Below, piece by piece: positions 1 through 7,451 of a DNA stretch of 64,000 bases. Position 1 is the first letter of the stretch; the number at the start of each line of letters is the position of its first letter. Source of the stretch: an uncultured Bacteroidales bacterium (GTDB lineage: Bacteria; Bacteroidota; Bacteroidia; Bacteroidales; Paludibacteraceae); contig CAMNCW010000041.1 of the NCBI GenBank assembly GCA_946534715.1, forward strand, positions 1 through 64,000, in the 5' to 3' direction. A program made the translations under genes and the position numbers. Below the pieces are notes generated by a model. The model saw only the letters and a list, made by a program, of their open reading frames with translations, was not told the origin of the DNA and did no database searches.

Positions 1-1293
1 AACCGGAGTGCCTTCAAAGTCCCACCATTCACGCAACTTGTTCTCCAAGAACCGGCGATATGGCTCTTTCACGTATTGCGGCAGGTTCGCAAAGAACACA
101 AACGTCGGGATCTGCGTGTTCGGCAACTGAGTACAATATTTGATCTTGATGTATTTGCCTTTCCATGCGGGCGGCGGATAGTTCTCGATGAGCGGAAGGA
201 ACTTTTCGTTCAGTTGTGCGGTCGGCACTTTCTTGTTCTTGTTCTCATACACATGAATTGCCGTCTCCAAGACCTTGAAAATGCGCTGTTTGGTCAGCGC
301 GCTTGTGAAGATTATCGGAAAATCTGTAAACGGCGCGATTCGCTCGCGAATAGCGGATTCGTACGCCTTGATATCCGCATTCGTCTTGCTCTCAACAAGA
401 TCCCATTTGTTGATACATACCACGAGACCTTTCTTGTTTTTCTGTATGAGCGAGTAGATATTCAAATCCTGCGCTTCTATGCCACGCGTTGCATCTATCA
501 TCAGAATGCACACATCGCTGTTCTCTATCGCACGGATGGAGCGAACAACGGAGTAGTACTCCAAATCTTCCGTCACTTTCGCTTTTTTGCGGATACCGGC
601 GGTGTCTACCAGGTAAAAATCCTTGCCGAACTTATTGTACCGAGTATAAATCGAGTCGCGTGTAGTACCCGGAATGTCTGTTACGATCGTTCTTTCCTCG
701 CCGATAAACGCATTCAGGATAGAAGACTTACCGGCATTTGGTCTGCCTACTATCGCAAAACGTGGCAGTTCCTCCAATTCCTCGTCGGAGTTGTCCTCTT
801 TCTTGAAACGGCTCACCACTTCGTCTAACAAATCGCCGGTTCCCAAACCGTTCTCTGCCGACAGAATAAACGGTTCGCCTAAACCTAATTTGTAGAATTC
901 CGCTGCTCCGTATTGGTTTTCAAAGGTATCTACTTTGTTGACGCAGAGTACGGTCGGTTTCTTGGCTTGACGAAGCAGATGCGCCACTTCCGTATCGAAT
1001 TGTGTCACGCCTTCGTTCACATCCACTACTAACAGTACAACGTCCGACTCGCGGATAGCCAAATTTACTTGGCGGTTGATCTCGCTCTCGAATGTGTCGT
1101 CGCTATTCACGACCCATCCTCCGGTGTCGATCACGCTGAACTCGCGACCACACCATTCCGCTTTGCCGTATTGGCGGTCACGCGTCGTACCTGCTGTATT
1201 ATTCACTATCGCCCGACGAGTGCCCGTCAAGCGGTTAAACAGAGTCGATTTCCCTACATTGGGACGACCCACTATCGCTACAATATTTGCCAT
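1..1293 (-). CDS. der: Ribosome-associated GTPase Der (EngA), 3' end cut by window edge
   Basis: Der is a tandem-GTPase that assists 50S ribosomal subunit assembly. The reverse-strand translation starts at ATG 1291-1293 and reads [17 protein letters not shown], giving the first P-loop at residues 9-17. A second G domain follows with GRPNAGKSS near residue 180, a DTAGI switch II and NKWDL. The C-terminal KH-like domain is visible almost to its end. About 431 codons lie in the window against a family length near 437, so only the last few residues are missing. It is the last gene seen of the run lptD-slyD-der; no Bacteroidota promoter is visible in the 105-base gap before it. Identification is secure. 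Confidence 0.95.
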   Translation of the reverse strand, partial: MANIVAIVGRPNVGKSTLFNRLTGTRRAIVNNTAGTTRDRQYGKAEWCGREFSVIDTGGWVVNSDDTFESEINRQVNLAIRESDVVLLVVDVNEGVTQFDTEVAHLLRQAKKPTVLCVNKVDTFENQYGAAEFYKLGLGEPFILSAENGLGTGDLLDEVVSRFKKEDNSDEELEELPRFAIVGRPNAGKSSILNAFIGEERTIVTDIPGTTRDSIYTRYNKFGKDFYLVDTAGIRKKAKVTEDLEYYSVVRSIRAIENSDVCILMIDATRGIEAQDLNIYSLIQKNKKGLVVCINKWDLVESKTNADIKAYESAIRERIAPFTDFPIIFTSALTKQRIFKVLETAIHVYENKNKKVPTAQLNEKFLPLIENYPPPAWKGKYIKIKYCTQLPNTQIPTFVFFANLPQYVKEPYRRFLENKLREWWDFEGTPV

Positions 1294-1398
1294 AGTTGTA
1301 TTTTTTTATGTTGTTTTACTTTTGTTTTCTTTTGCTTCTCTTTTTGTCAGACTTCCGCCATATATGAGTAAATCAGACTAACGAGACACTGTCCCTGC
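1294..1398. other. Short intergenic gap slyD-der
   Basis: This 105-base, T-rich (plus strand) gap holds no repeat of the junction families and no TTTG/TAnnTTTG promoter that I can see. It is notable only as a co-directional junction without the repeats found at many others in this window. Confidence 0.5.
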
Positions 1399-2004
1399 TT
1401 ACTCGCATCCCCCGCAGTTGCCGCATCCGCCGTCTCCGCAGTCACCACATCCGCCTTCTCCGCAACTCTCACCTTTTTTCTTGTGGCAACCGCCTCCGCA
1501 ACAACCGCGACGAGGGTTGCGGATTGCTTCTAACTCACCCGGAGTGACATCGCGGATTGCGATAATCGTACCTTTGAAATGCAGATCTTCGCCGGCGTAC
1601 GGGTGATTCAAATCAATAGTAACACTCTCGTCCGTGATCTCGCACACTTGTGCTTTGACCACTTGTCCGTCTGTCGTGTTCATCGGCACGATTGCACCCA
1701 CATACACACGTTCAGAATCGAACTCGCCGTCGCCGTTGAAGAACATCTTCTTCGGCAAGGTCATCAGTCCTTCTTCCAAGTACTCACCGTAGGCGTCTTT
1801 GGCAGCTAACACGAAATCAAAGCTCTCGCCTTCTTCTTTGCCGGTCATAGCCGCCTCAAATGCTGGAAGCATCATTCCTTCGCCGTGACACCACACTAAC
1901 GGAGTCTCCTCCGTCGCTTTTTCCATTAACTCTTCTTGACCACTTTCGCCGTTGATATACAACTCATACGTGGCACTTACTACTTTTTGATTTTCAATTT
2001 TCAT
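1399..2004 (-). CDS. slyD: FKBP-type peptidyl-prolyl isomerase, SlyD-like, with Cys/Gly-rich tail
   Basis: A SlyD-type prolyl isomerase and chaperone, 201 residues from ATG 2002-2004 (MKIENQKVVSATYEL). An upstream in-frame extension to 2085 exists but would overlap the end of lptD and translate a repeat, so it is rejected. The sequence AAAAGGAAACAG before the ATG is one of few purine-rich, Shine-Dalgarno-like sites in the window. The FKBP core with its inserted flap domain occupies residues 1 to about 155 (VWCHGEGMMLPAFEAA, then AKDAYGEY and DLNHPYAGE). The tail is very rich in Cys and Gly, with nine Cys in the last 35 residues, where E. coli SlyD has a His-rich metal-binding tail. By analogy it may bind metal. 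It lies 71 bases downstream of lptD. Confidence 0.9.
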   Translation of the reverse strand: MKIENQKVVSATYELYINGESGQEELMEKATEETPLVWCHGEGMMLPAFEAAMTGKEEGESFDFVLAAKDAYGEYLEEGLMTLPKKMFFNGDGEFDSERVYVGAIVPMNTTDGQVVKAQVCEITDESVTIDLNHPYAGEDLHFKGTIIAIRDVTPGELEAIRNPRRGCCGGGCHKKKGESCGEGGCGDCGDGGCGNCGGCE

Positions 2005-2075
2005 ATCTGTTTCCTTTTTAACTTTCAACTTTAAAACTTCTCTCCCCTTCAGGGGAGTTGGAGGGGTCTTCTCAA
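2005..2075 (-). repeat. lptD-slyD junction: GC-rich palindromic element plus AAGTT repeat
   Basis: Directly after the lptD stop lies a GC-rich element with the palindrome CTCCCCTTCAGGGGAG (2042-2057), followed by GTTGGAGGGGTC on the plus strand. It is followed toward slyD by AT-rich units of the type AAGTTGAAAGTTAAA. Related GC-rich palindromes recur inside korA (25818-25893), korB (27903-27935) and uvrA (43095-43190). Confidence 0.75.
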
Positions 2076-4970
2076 CTACCACCAATTAACCCTCGAGTTG
2101 GTGTTGTTATTGCTGTTTGTATCATATTTGAGGTCGCTCAAGATGGACGCATTCACACCGATATGGAAGGTATAGCTCTTGAACGGACCTAACGGGTTGA
2201 TGCTGGCGCTCATGTTCCAGCAATGCAGGTCGCGGCTGATGTTGAACGTGCAACTTGTCACTTTCATATAGTCGAAGTTATACGTCATTGATGCACTCAC
2301 TTTCCAACCCTTTCCGAGACCGATATTGCCGTTCATGCTCAGCGAGTGAGTGAACTTCATGTCGTATTGCATCTTGTCGTAGTTGAACGTATTGGAGTTC
2401 GCGTACGCTAATGAATAACTGAACGACAAACTCCACGGAATTTCGGTCTTGACATAACCGTCATCCACTTCCGCCTCTTTCTGATTCTTGTTTTTTGCAT
2501 TCTTGATGGTACCATCATCATTATGCTCGATGCCGGTAGTGTCTTCGGGTTCGTTGTTGTCATCCTTCACACGTTTGCCGGCGGCTTTTTCTTTCCATTT
2601 CTTAATGGTCTGATTGGTGAACGTATAACTGAAACTCCATCTCAAACCGCTCCAGTGAGGGAAACGGCCGTTGTGCCAATACTGCTTGTTTGTCCGCACG
2701 GGATTGCCGGCGGCGTTCAATTGGTACATATATGGATCAAGTGTGGTGTTCAGGTTCAAACTGTAGTTGTTCAACTTCGGGAATTTCAATCGCAGGTTCA
2801 CGCTGAAATTGCTCCAGTTCATACTATCTGCCGCAAAGTTGTAACCGCCGTTCACCGAGAACTTGTCAATTAGGCTGATCACCTTGAACGGCTGTTTGCC
2901 TGTGGTGTCATCTTTGTTCACCACTTTCATCTCCAAGTTGTTTTCCAAACCGAAGTTCAGCGTTGCAGACAGACCTCGTGACGCATTTCCATAGATCCCG
3001 TTTGCAAAACGCGAATAGACATTGTGTTGCACAACGGGGTTGCCGGCTTCATCTACTTTTTGGATCTTACGTCCCGTGATACTATCTACTTCGCCGGTGA
3101 ATACCGGCTGATCGAAACTTCCGTAATAGCCCCAGAAACTCTTCTCAAAATCCGGGTGATAACTGAAACTGATAGAAGGGGTCATTACATGCCGGAATTT
3201 CTCCACTTTGCTGTTCGGGAACAGTTTCTTCAGAGGCGTATAGAATCCATATAACTTGGTACTCATCGATACGCCCATATCGAAATCAAAGACGTTGAAG
3301 AATCCGTTCGTCGTGTCCATCTCCACGGCTTGCATGTTGTCATTCCAGTTCTGGTCCACGCGCTGGAAATACATTCGGTCGCGTATATTGATGTTCGGCG
3401 ATATATTCAGGTATTTCAATACCGTAAAGTTAGCGGAAATCGGTAACGAGTGTTGCAAACCGGTTTTCCAATCACGCAGGAAATTGGACTTGAGGAAATA
3501 CGACTCCTTCAGACTGTTGGCGGCAATACGGCCGTTACCGGAATAACGGATACTGATCTTCTCATACCATTGTTCCTTGCCGGTCGGCTTGCCTTTCTTT
3601 TTGTAAATGGCTTGCCGTAACTGCTTGAACGGATAGATCGTACTCATCGAAACCGCTAATTCCGGCGCAGTAAGCGAGATGGTGGAGTCTTTCGTGCGTT
3701 GTGTCAAACTTGCACTCGCGCTGATGCTCCATGGACTCTCCGGGAAACGCTGCGTGTAACTGATCGTACTGCTCTTCGTGTTCTCCGAATACGCATTCGG
3801 GTTATAATAGCTGTTGATATTACTGCGGTTGTAACCGCTGGTCGAGAAGTTCACACTTGCCGAGAAAGTGGAGTAGGGGTTGAACTTCGAGTCCTGCGTA
3901 TGGGTCCATTGTACGCTGAAGTTTTTGCTCTGCGTATAGTCCGGCATGCCTTTGTCACCCGTCACGTCATTTCGGTAATTGATACTGAGGTTGCCCGAGA
4001 AATGGTAACGCCAGACATATTTGCTTTTTGCGCGGATAGCCCATGTGCCGCGGGTGTATATATCGCCGGTCACTTCTAAATCGCAGTAGTCGCTCAACGC
4101 AAAATAATATCCTAACCCCGTTAGATATAAGCCGCGCGTATAGTCGTCGCCGAACTGAGGCATGATCAAACCGCTTGAATAACTGTTCGTGAACGGGAAG
4201 AAACCGAACGGAATAGCAAGCGGAAGAGGCACATCGCCCACTACCATATACGCCGGGCCGGTAGCAATATACTCTCCGGGTTTGACTTTCGCTTTGGTTA
4301 ATTTCAGATAGAAGTGCGGGTGATCATGGTTATCACAGGTGGTGTATTGACCGCCGCCCATCATCATTACATCGCCTTCTGCTTTTTTGGTCTTGTCGGC
4401 GATGATATATCCTTCTCCTTGTTGCGTCACTACGCGCCGGATATAACCCTTCTGCGTCTTGATATTATACGTAATCTCGTTTGTCTCGTACTCATCCTTG
4501 CCTTCTTTGAATACCGGCTTGCCTCGCCATTCCTCATCTATACTGTCCCATACGCCGCAAGCATAAATCTGACTCGAATCGATATTCATTCGGATATATT
4601 CAGACTCCAACTCCATTGTTTGGTACTTCAATTCGCCTTTACCGTGCAGATACGCTGTTCCGTTACCCATCATTACCATCGAGTCGCTTGCCTGATAGTG
4701 TACCGGTCCGTTGATCTTGCTCTTCGGTTGCGGCTTTGTATCATTCGCAAATCTTGTGCTGTCGTTCAGGATCTTGGTGGAGTCATTCACGATCTTTGCG
4801 GTATCGTCCACCATCTTTGCGGTATCGTTCGCAATCTTTGTACTGTCTGTCGCGGCGCTGTAATTTACAATCTTTGTACTGTCGTTCAGCGCACGATCTT
4901 CTGCCCGCAAAGCCGGAAGGCTAAGCAGGAGTATCATCCATAGGCAATATGTCTTTACACGCACGCGCAC
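2076..4970 (-). CDS. lptD: LPS-assembly outer-membrane protein LptD, Bacteroidota type
   Basis: LptD inserts lipopolysaccharide into the outer leaflet of the outer membrane. After the signal peptide (hydrophobic run MILLLSLPALRAED) come six 7-residue repeats of the form D-[ST]-[TA]-K-[IM]-x-[ND]. Next are an OstA/LptA-like jellyroll (about residues 90-270; MVMMGNGTAYLHGKGELKY) and a long beta-barrel ending in NSRVNWW. The first ATG (4995-4997) lies inside the -7 box of its own promoter and cannot be the start; GTG 4968-4970 (VRVRVKTYCLW) or GTG 4962-4964 gives a normal signal peptide. Length about 964 residues suits the Bacteroidota family. The start choice is the uncertain part. Confidence 0.88.
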   Translation of the reverse strand: MRVRVKTYCLWMILLLSLPALRAEDRALNDSTKIVNYSAATDSTKIANDTAKMVDDTAKIVNDSTKILNDSTRFANDTKPQPKSKINGPVHYQASDSMVMMGNGTAYLHGKGELKYQTMELESEYIRMNIDSSQIYACGVWDSIDEEWRGKPVFKEGKDEYETNEITYNIKTQKGYIRRVVTQQGEGYIIADKTKKAEGDVMMMGGGQYTTCDNHDHPHFYLKLTKAKVKPGEYIATGPAYMVVGDVPLPLAIPFGFFPFTNSYSSGLIMPQFGDDYTRGLYLTGLGYYFALSDYCDLEVTGDIYTRGTWAIRAKSKYVWRYHFSGNLSINYRNDVTGDKGMPDYTQSKNFSVQWTHTQDSKFNPYSTFSASVNFSTSGYNRSNINSYYNPNAYSENTKSSTISYTQRFPESPWSISASASLTQRTKDSTISLTAPELAVSMSTIYPFKQLRQAIYKKKGKPTGKEQWYEKISIRYSGNGRIAANSLKESYFLKSNFLRDWKTGLQHSLPISANFTVLKYLNISPNINIRDRMYFQRVDQNWNDNMQAVEMDTTNGFFNVFDFDMGVSMSTKLYGFYTPLKKLFPNSKVEKFRHVMTPSISFSYHPDFEKSFWGYYGSFDQPVFTGEVDSITGRKIQKVDEAGNPVVQHNVYSRFANGIYGNASRGLSATLNFGLENNLEMKVVNKDDTTGKQPFKVISLIDKFSVNGGYNFAADSMNWSNFSVNLRLKFPKLNNYSLNLNTTLDPYMYQLNAAGNPVRTNKQYWHNGRFPHWSGLRWSFSYTFTNQTIKKWKEKAAGKRVKDDNNEPEDTTGIEHNDDGTIKNAKNKNQKEAEVDDGYVKTEIPWSLSFSYSLAYANSNTFNYDKMQYDMKFTHSLSMNGNIGLGKGWKVSASMTYNFDYMKVTSCTFNISRDLHCWNMSASINPLGPFKSYTFHIGVNASILSDLKYDTNSNNNTNSRVNWW

Positions 4971-4994
4971 AATACCGCAAATTAAAAAAACGTG

Positions 4995-5026
4995 CAAATT
5001 TACAAAAAATAATTGATATATACAAA
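4995..5026 (-). promoter_or_regulatory. Bacteroidota-type promoter of lptD
   Basis: On the minus strand, TTTG (5023-5026), a 20-nt spacer beginning TATATATCA, then TAAATTTG (4995-5002). This fits the Bacteroidota primary sigma consensus and rules out the ATG at 4997 as the lptD start. Confidence 0.85.
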
Positions 5027-5064
5027 TCTTTTGGCAAAAAAATCATCTTTTACTGAATTTTCGT

Positions 5065-5119
5065 GGGTATTTCGTGGGTATTTCGTGGGTATTTCGCGGG
5101 TTTTTCGCGGGTATTTCGG
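5065..5119 (+). repeat. 11-bp tandem repeat, five units (GGGTATTTCGY)
   Basis: Five consecutive 11-bp units start at 5065, 5076, 5087, 5098 and 5109. Most read GGGTATTTCG followed by T, C or G. The array ends in TTTCGGGATCTCA. A three-unit copy of the same array, ending TTTCGGGATGTCA, lies at 35228-35260. Here it sits between divergent lptD and the GH97 gene, upstream of the GH97 promoter. Confidence 0.9.
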
Positions 5120-5158
5120 GATCTCACTTAAAAAATCAATTAAAATTTACTCGAAAAA

Positions 5159-5190
5159 TTTGTGTATTTGCGAAAAAAATTGTACCTTTG
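5159..5190 (+). promoter_or_regulatory. Bacteroidota-type promoter of the GH97 gene
   Basis: TTTG (5159-5162), 20-nt spacer, TACCTTTG (5183-5190). Transcription should begin a few bases downstream, close to the ATG of a 9-codon reading frame at 5199 that ends in an ATGA overlap with the GH97 start. Confidence 0.85.
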
Positions 5191-5224
5191 TCCCCCAAAT
5201 GAACAATCTTTTTAAAAATATTTT

Positions 5225-7306
5225 ATGAAACGTTTCTTCTACTTTGTAGCAGTTTGTCTTTTTATGACAGTATGCAAACCATCTTCTGAACTCAGTTCGC
5301 CCGATGGAACACTCATTGTTCGTTTTGAACATCATTGCTCGCAAGGGATTGCCTATTCTGTTTACCATAATGGTAAAAACATCATTGAATCCTCTCCGCT
5401 TGGATTGGTAACAGAGAATCTTACTCTGCAAAAAGGCTTTCATTTGAAGCGCATTTCCCATAATCACAATAACTCTCAATGGGAAACGGTATGGGGGGAG
5501 GAGCGCCTGATCACAGACCATCACAACGCGATGCTTGTGGAATTGGAGCATGAAACCGGATTGCGGATGAATATCGAGTTCCGGGCGTTCAATGACGGCT
5601 TTGCGTTTCGCTATATTTTCCCGAAACAAGCGATCAAATCGCTCACCATTACCGATGAGTTAACTGCTTATCGTTTCACTAAGGATGCGGAAGCTTGGTC
5701 TATTCCTTGGCGCACCGAATATTATGAGGGTCTTTGGCATAAACGGACAATCAATAATTCTCAATCATCAAATGCCGAGTCTCCATTAACCACGGATACG
5801 CTCTGCTCGCCGGTTACTATCGAGTTCGCAGATGGTACTTATGGTTTTGTGCATGAAGCGGCGTTGACCGACTATCCCGCGCAGAATTTATATGTACGCG
5901 AGGGTGCTCTGCGTACCTATTTGACACCTTGGATGAACAAGCAGACAGCCAACAACCAAGAACCTAAAGCCTTTGTTAAAATGCCGTTCTCCACGCCTTG
6001 GCGCATGATGATCTTGACCAAAAACCTGCCGGAATTGGTGGCAAGCCGGATCATGCTCAATTTGAACGAACCCTGCAAGATCGAAGATACTTCATGGATT
6101 AAACCGATGAAATTCATGGGTATCTGGTGGGGCATGCACGTAAAAACCATGACATGGGAGCAAGGACCCAAACACGGTGCAACAACCGAGAACATGGAGC
6201 GCTACATGCGTTTTGCGAAAGAACATGGTATTCAGGCGGTCTTGGCGGAAGGCTGGAACAAAGGCTGGGAAGATTGGAAACACTTCGACTTTACAACCCC
6301 GTACGATGATTGGAATATGGATTATTTGAGCCGTTTGTCGAGTGAATTAGGTGTACAGATTGTCAGTCATAACGAGACAGGAGGAAATGCCGCAGACTAT
6401 GAAAAAGATCTTGACTCTATCTATCGCTACCATGCTTTGCATGGTATTCATGCAATTAAAACCGGTTATGTGGCTCCTATTATCCGCACTGTTGACGGCC
6501 TGCAATGGAACAAAGGTCAGTCCGGCGTACGTCATTACCGCAAAGTTATTGAGACCGCTGCGAAATATCAGATTATGATTGATAACCACGAGCCGGTTAT
6601 GCCGACCGGTTTGCAACGTACATACCCGAACTTGCTCACACAGGAAGGTGTCCGCGGACAGGAATGGAATGCATGGTCTGCTGATGGGGGAAATCCATGC
6701 GAACATGTAACCGTTCTGCCTTTCACACGGATCATGGCGGGACCCGTTGACTTTACTCCGGGGGTGTTCCATTTCGAAAATCCCGGCAATGCGATAGATC
6801 CTACCGGCACAAGAGGGACGGCTGATTTGAACGCGCCGCGCGTTCACGCTACCTTAATGAACCAGCTCGGACTCTTCGTATGTTTCTATAGCCCGCTCCA
6901 AATGGCGTGTGACCTGCCCGAACATTATATGGAGCACCCAGACGCTTTCCGTTTTATTGAGCATGTGCCCTGTAATTGGGAGCGTTCTTTATTAGTGGAC
7001 GGTAAAATAGGCGATTTCTGTATCTTCGCGCGTCAGGAAAGAGGTACGAATAACTGGTATCTCGGAGGTATTACGGATGAAGAGCCGCGGGAAGTGAGCA
7101 TTCCGCTATCCTTCCTCGATGAACAAAACGGAAATACGCAAACCGGACAATATAAAGCCGTACTTTATTTGGATGCGGAAGATGCCGAATGGATGTCGCG
7201 CCCATACGCGTATAATATAAAGGAGGTAGAACTCACTTCTGCCGATACGCTGCATATCAGAATGGCTTCTGGAGGTGGCTTTGCCGCGGAATTTATCTGC
7301 CGCTAA
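5225..7306 (+). CDS. Glycoside hydrolase family 97, SusB-like inverting alpha-glucosidase
   Basis: A 693-residue exported GH97 enzyme that releases glucose from alpha-glucans or oligosaccharides. The N-terminus (MKRFFYFVAVCLF) is a signal sequence with a Cys at 17, possibly a lipobox although MTVC is not ideal. After an N-terminal beta-sandwich comes the TIM barrel. Three glutamates match the SusB calcium and catalytic set: E384 (SHNETGG), E456 (NHEPVMPTG) and E480 (GQEWNAW). Their spacing (72 and 24) is close to SusB (69 and 24), which points to the inverting alpha-glucosidase branch and not the retaining galactosidase branch. It has its own promoter and a terminator directly after the stop, so it is probably monocistronic and not part of a sus-type polysaccharide locus. 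Confidence 0.9.
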   Translation: MKRFFYFVAVCLFMTVCKPSSELSSPDGTLIVRFEHHCSQGIAYSVYHNGKNIIESSPLGLVTENLTLQKGFHLKRISHNHNNSQWETVWGEERLITDHHNAMLVELEHETGLRMNIEFRAFNDGFAFRYIFPKQAIKSLTITDELTAYRFTKDAEAWSIPWRTEYYEGLWHKRTINNSQSSNAESPLTTDTLCSPVTIEFADGTYGFVHEAALTDYPAQNLYVREGALRTYLTPWMNKQTANNQEPKAFVKMPFSTPWRMMILTKNLPELVASRIMLNLNEPCKIEDTSWIKPMKFMGIWWGMHVKTMTWEQGPKHGATTENMERYMRFAKEHGIQAVLAEGWNKGWEDWKHFDFTTPYDDWNMDYLSRLSSELGVQIVSHNETGGNAADYEKDLDSIYRYHALHGIHAIKTGYVAPIIRTVDGLQWNKGQSGVRHYRKVIETAAKYQIMIDNHEPVMPTGLQRTYPNLLTQEGVRGQEWNAWSADGGNPCEHVTVLPFTRIMAGPVDFTPGVFHFENPGNAIDPTGTRGTADLNAPRVHATLMNQLGLFVCFYSPLQMACDLPEHYMEHPDAFRFIEHVPCNWERSLLVDGKIGDFCIFARQERGTNNWYLGGITDEEPREVSIPLSFLDEQNGNTQTGQYKAVLYLDAEDAEWMSRPYAYNIKEVELTSADTLHIRMASGGGFAAEFICR

Positions 7307-7318
7307 ATACGGCTAATG

Positions 7319-7350
7319 AAAAAAAACGCTCATTGTGGGCGTTTTTTTTA
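7319..7350 (+). terminator. Intrinsic terminator after GH97 gene
   Basis: An A-run, the stem AACGC/GCGTT around a short loop, and a run of eight T lie just after the GH97 stop codon. Confidence 0.8.
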
Positions 7351-7358
7351 GACAAAAA

Positions 7359-7390
7359 CTTGCGTATTTGAAAAAATATTTGTATCTTTG
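7359..7390 (+). promoter_or_regulatory. Bacteroidota-type promoter of the EF-G2-like gene
   Basis: CTTG (7359-7362; one mismatch to TTTG), 20-nt spacer, TATCTTTG (7383-7390). A 61-base leader separates it from the ATG. Confidence 0.75.
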
Positions 7391-7451
7391 CAGCCGATTT
7401 TGTAAAGTTAAGTTTGCAAAAGACAGTAAAACCTTAAAATACTAACACATT

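Noticed and set aside
2005..2085. 27-residue N-terminal extension of SlyD
   Set aside because: It would translate the palindromic repeat and overlap the end of lptD; the downstream ATG has a purine-rich site and matches the family start.
4971..4997. ATG at 4997 as start of LptD
   Set aside because: It lies within the TAAATTTG promoter box and would put nine residues before the signal peptide.
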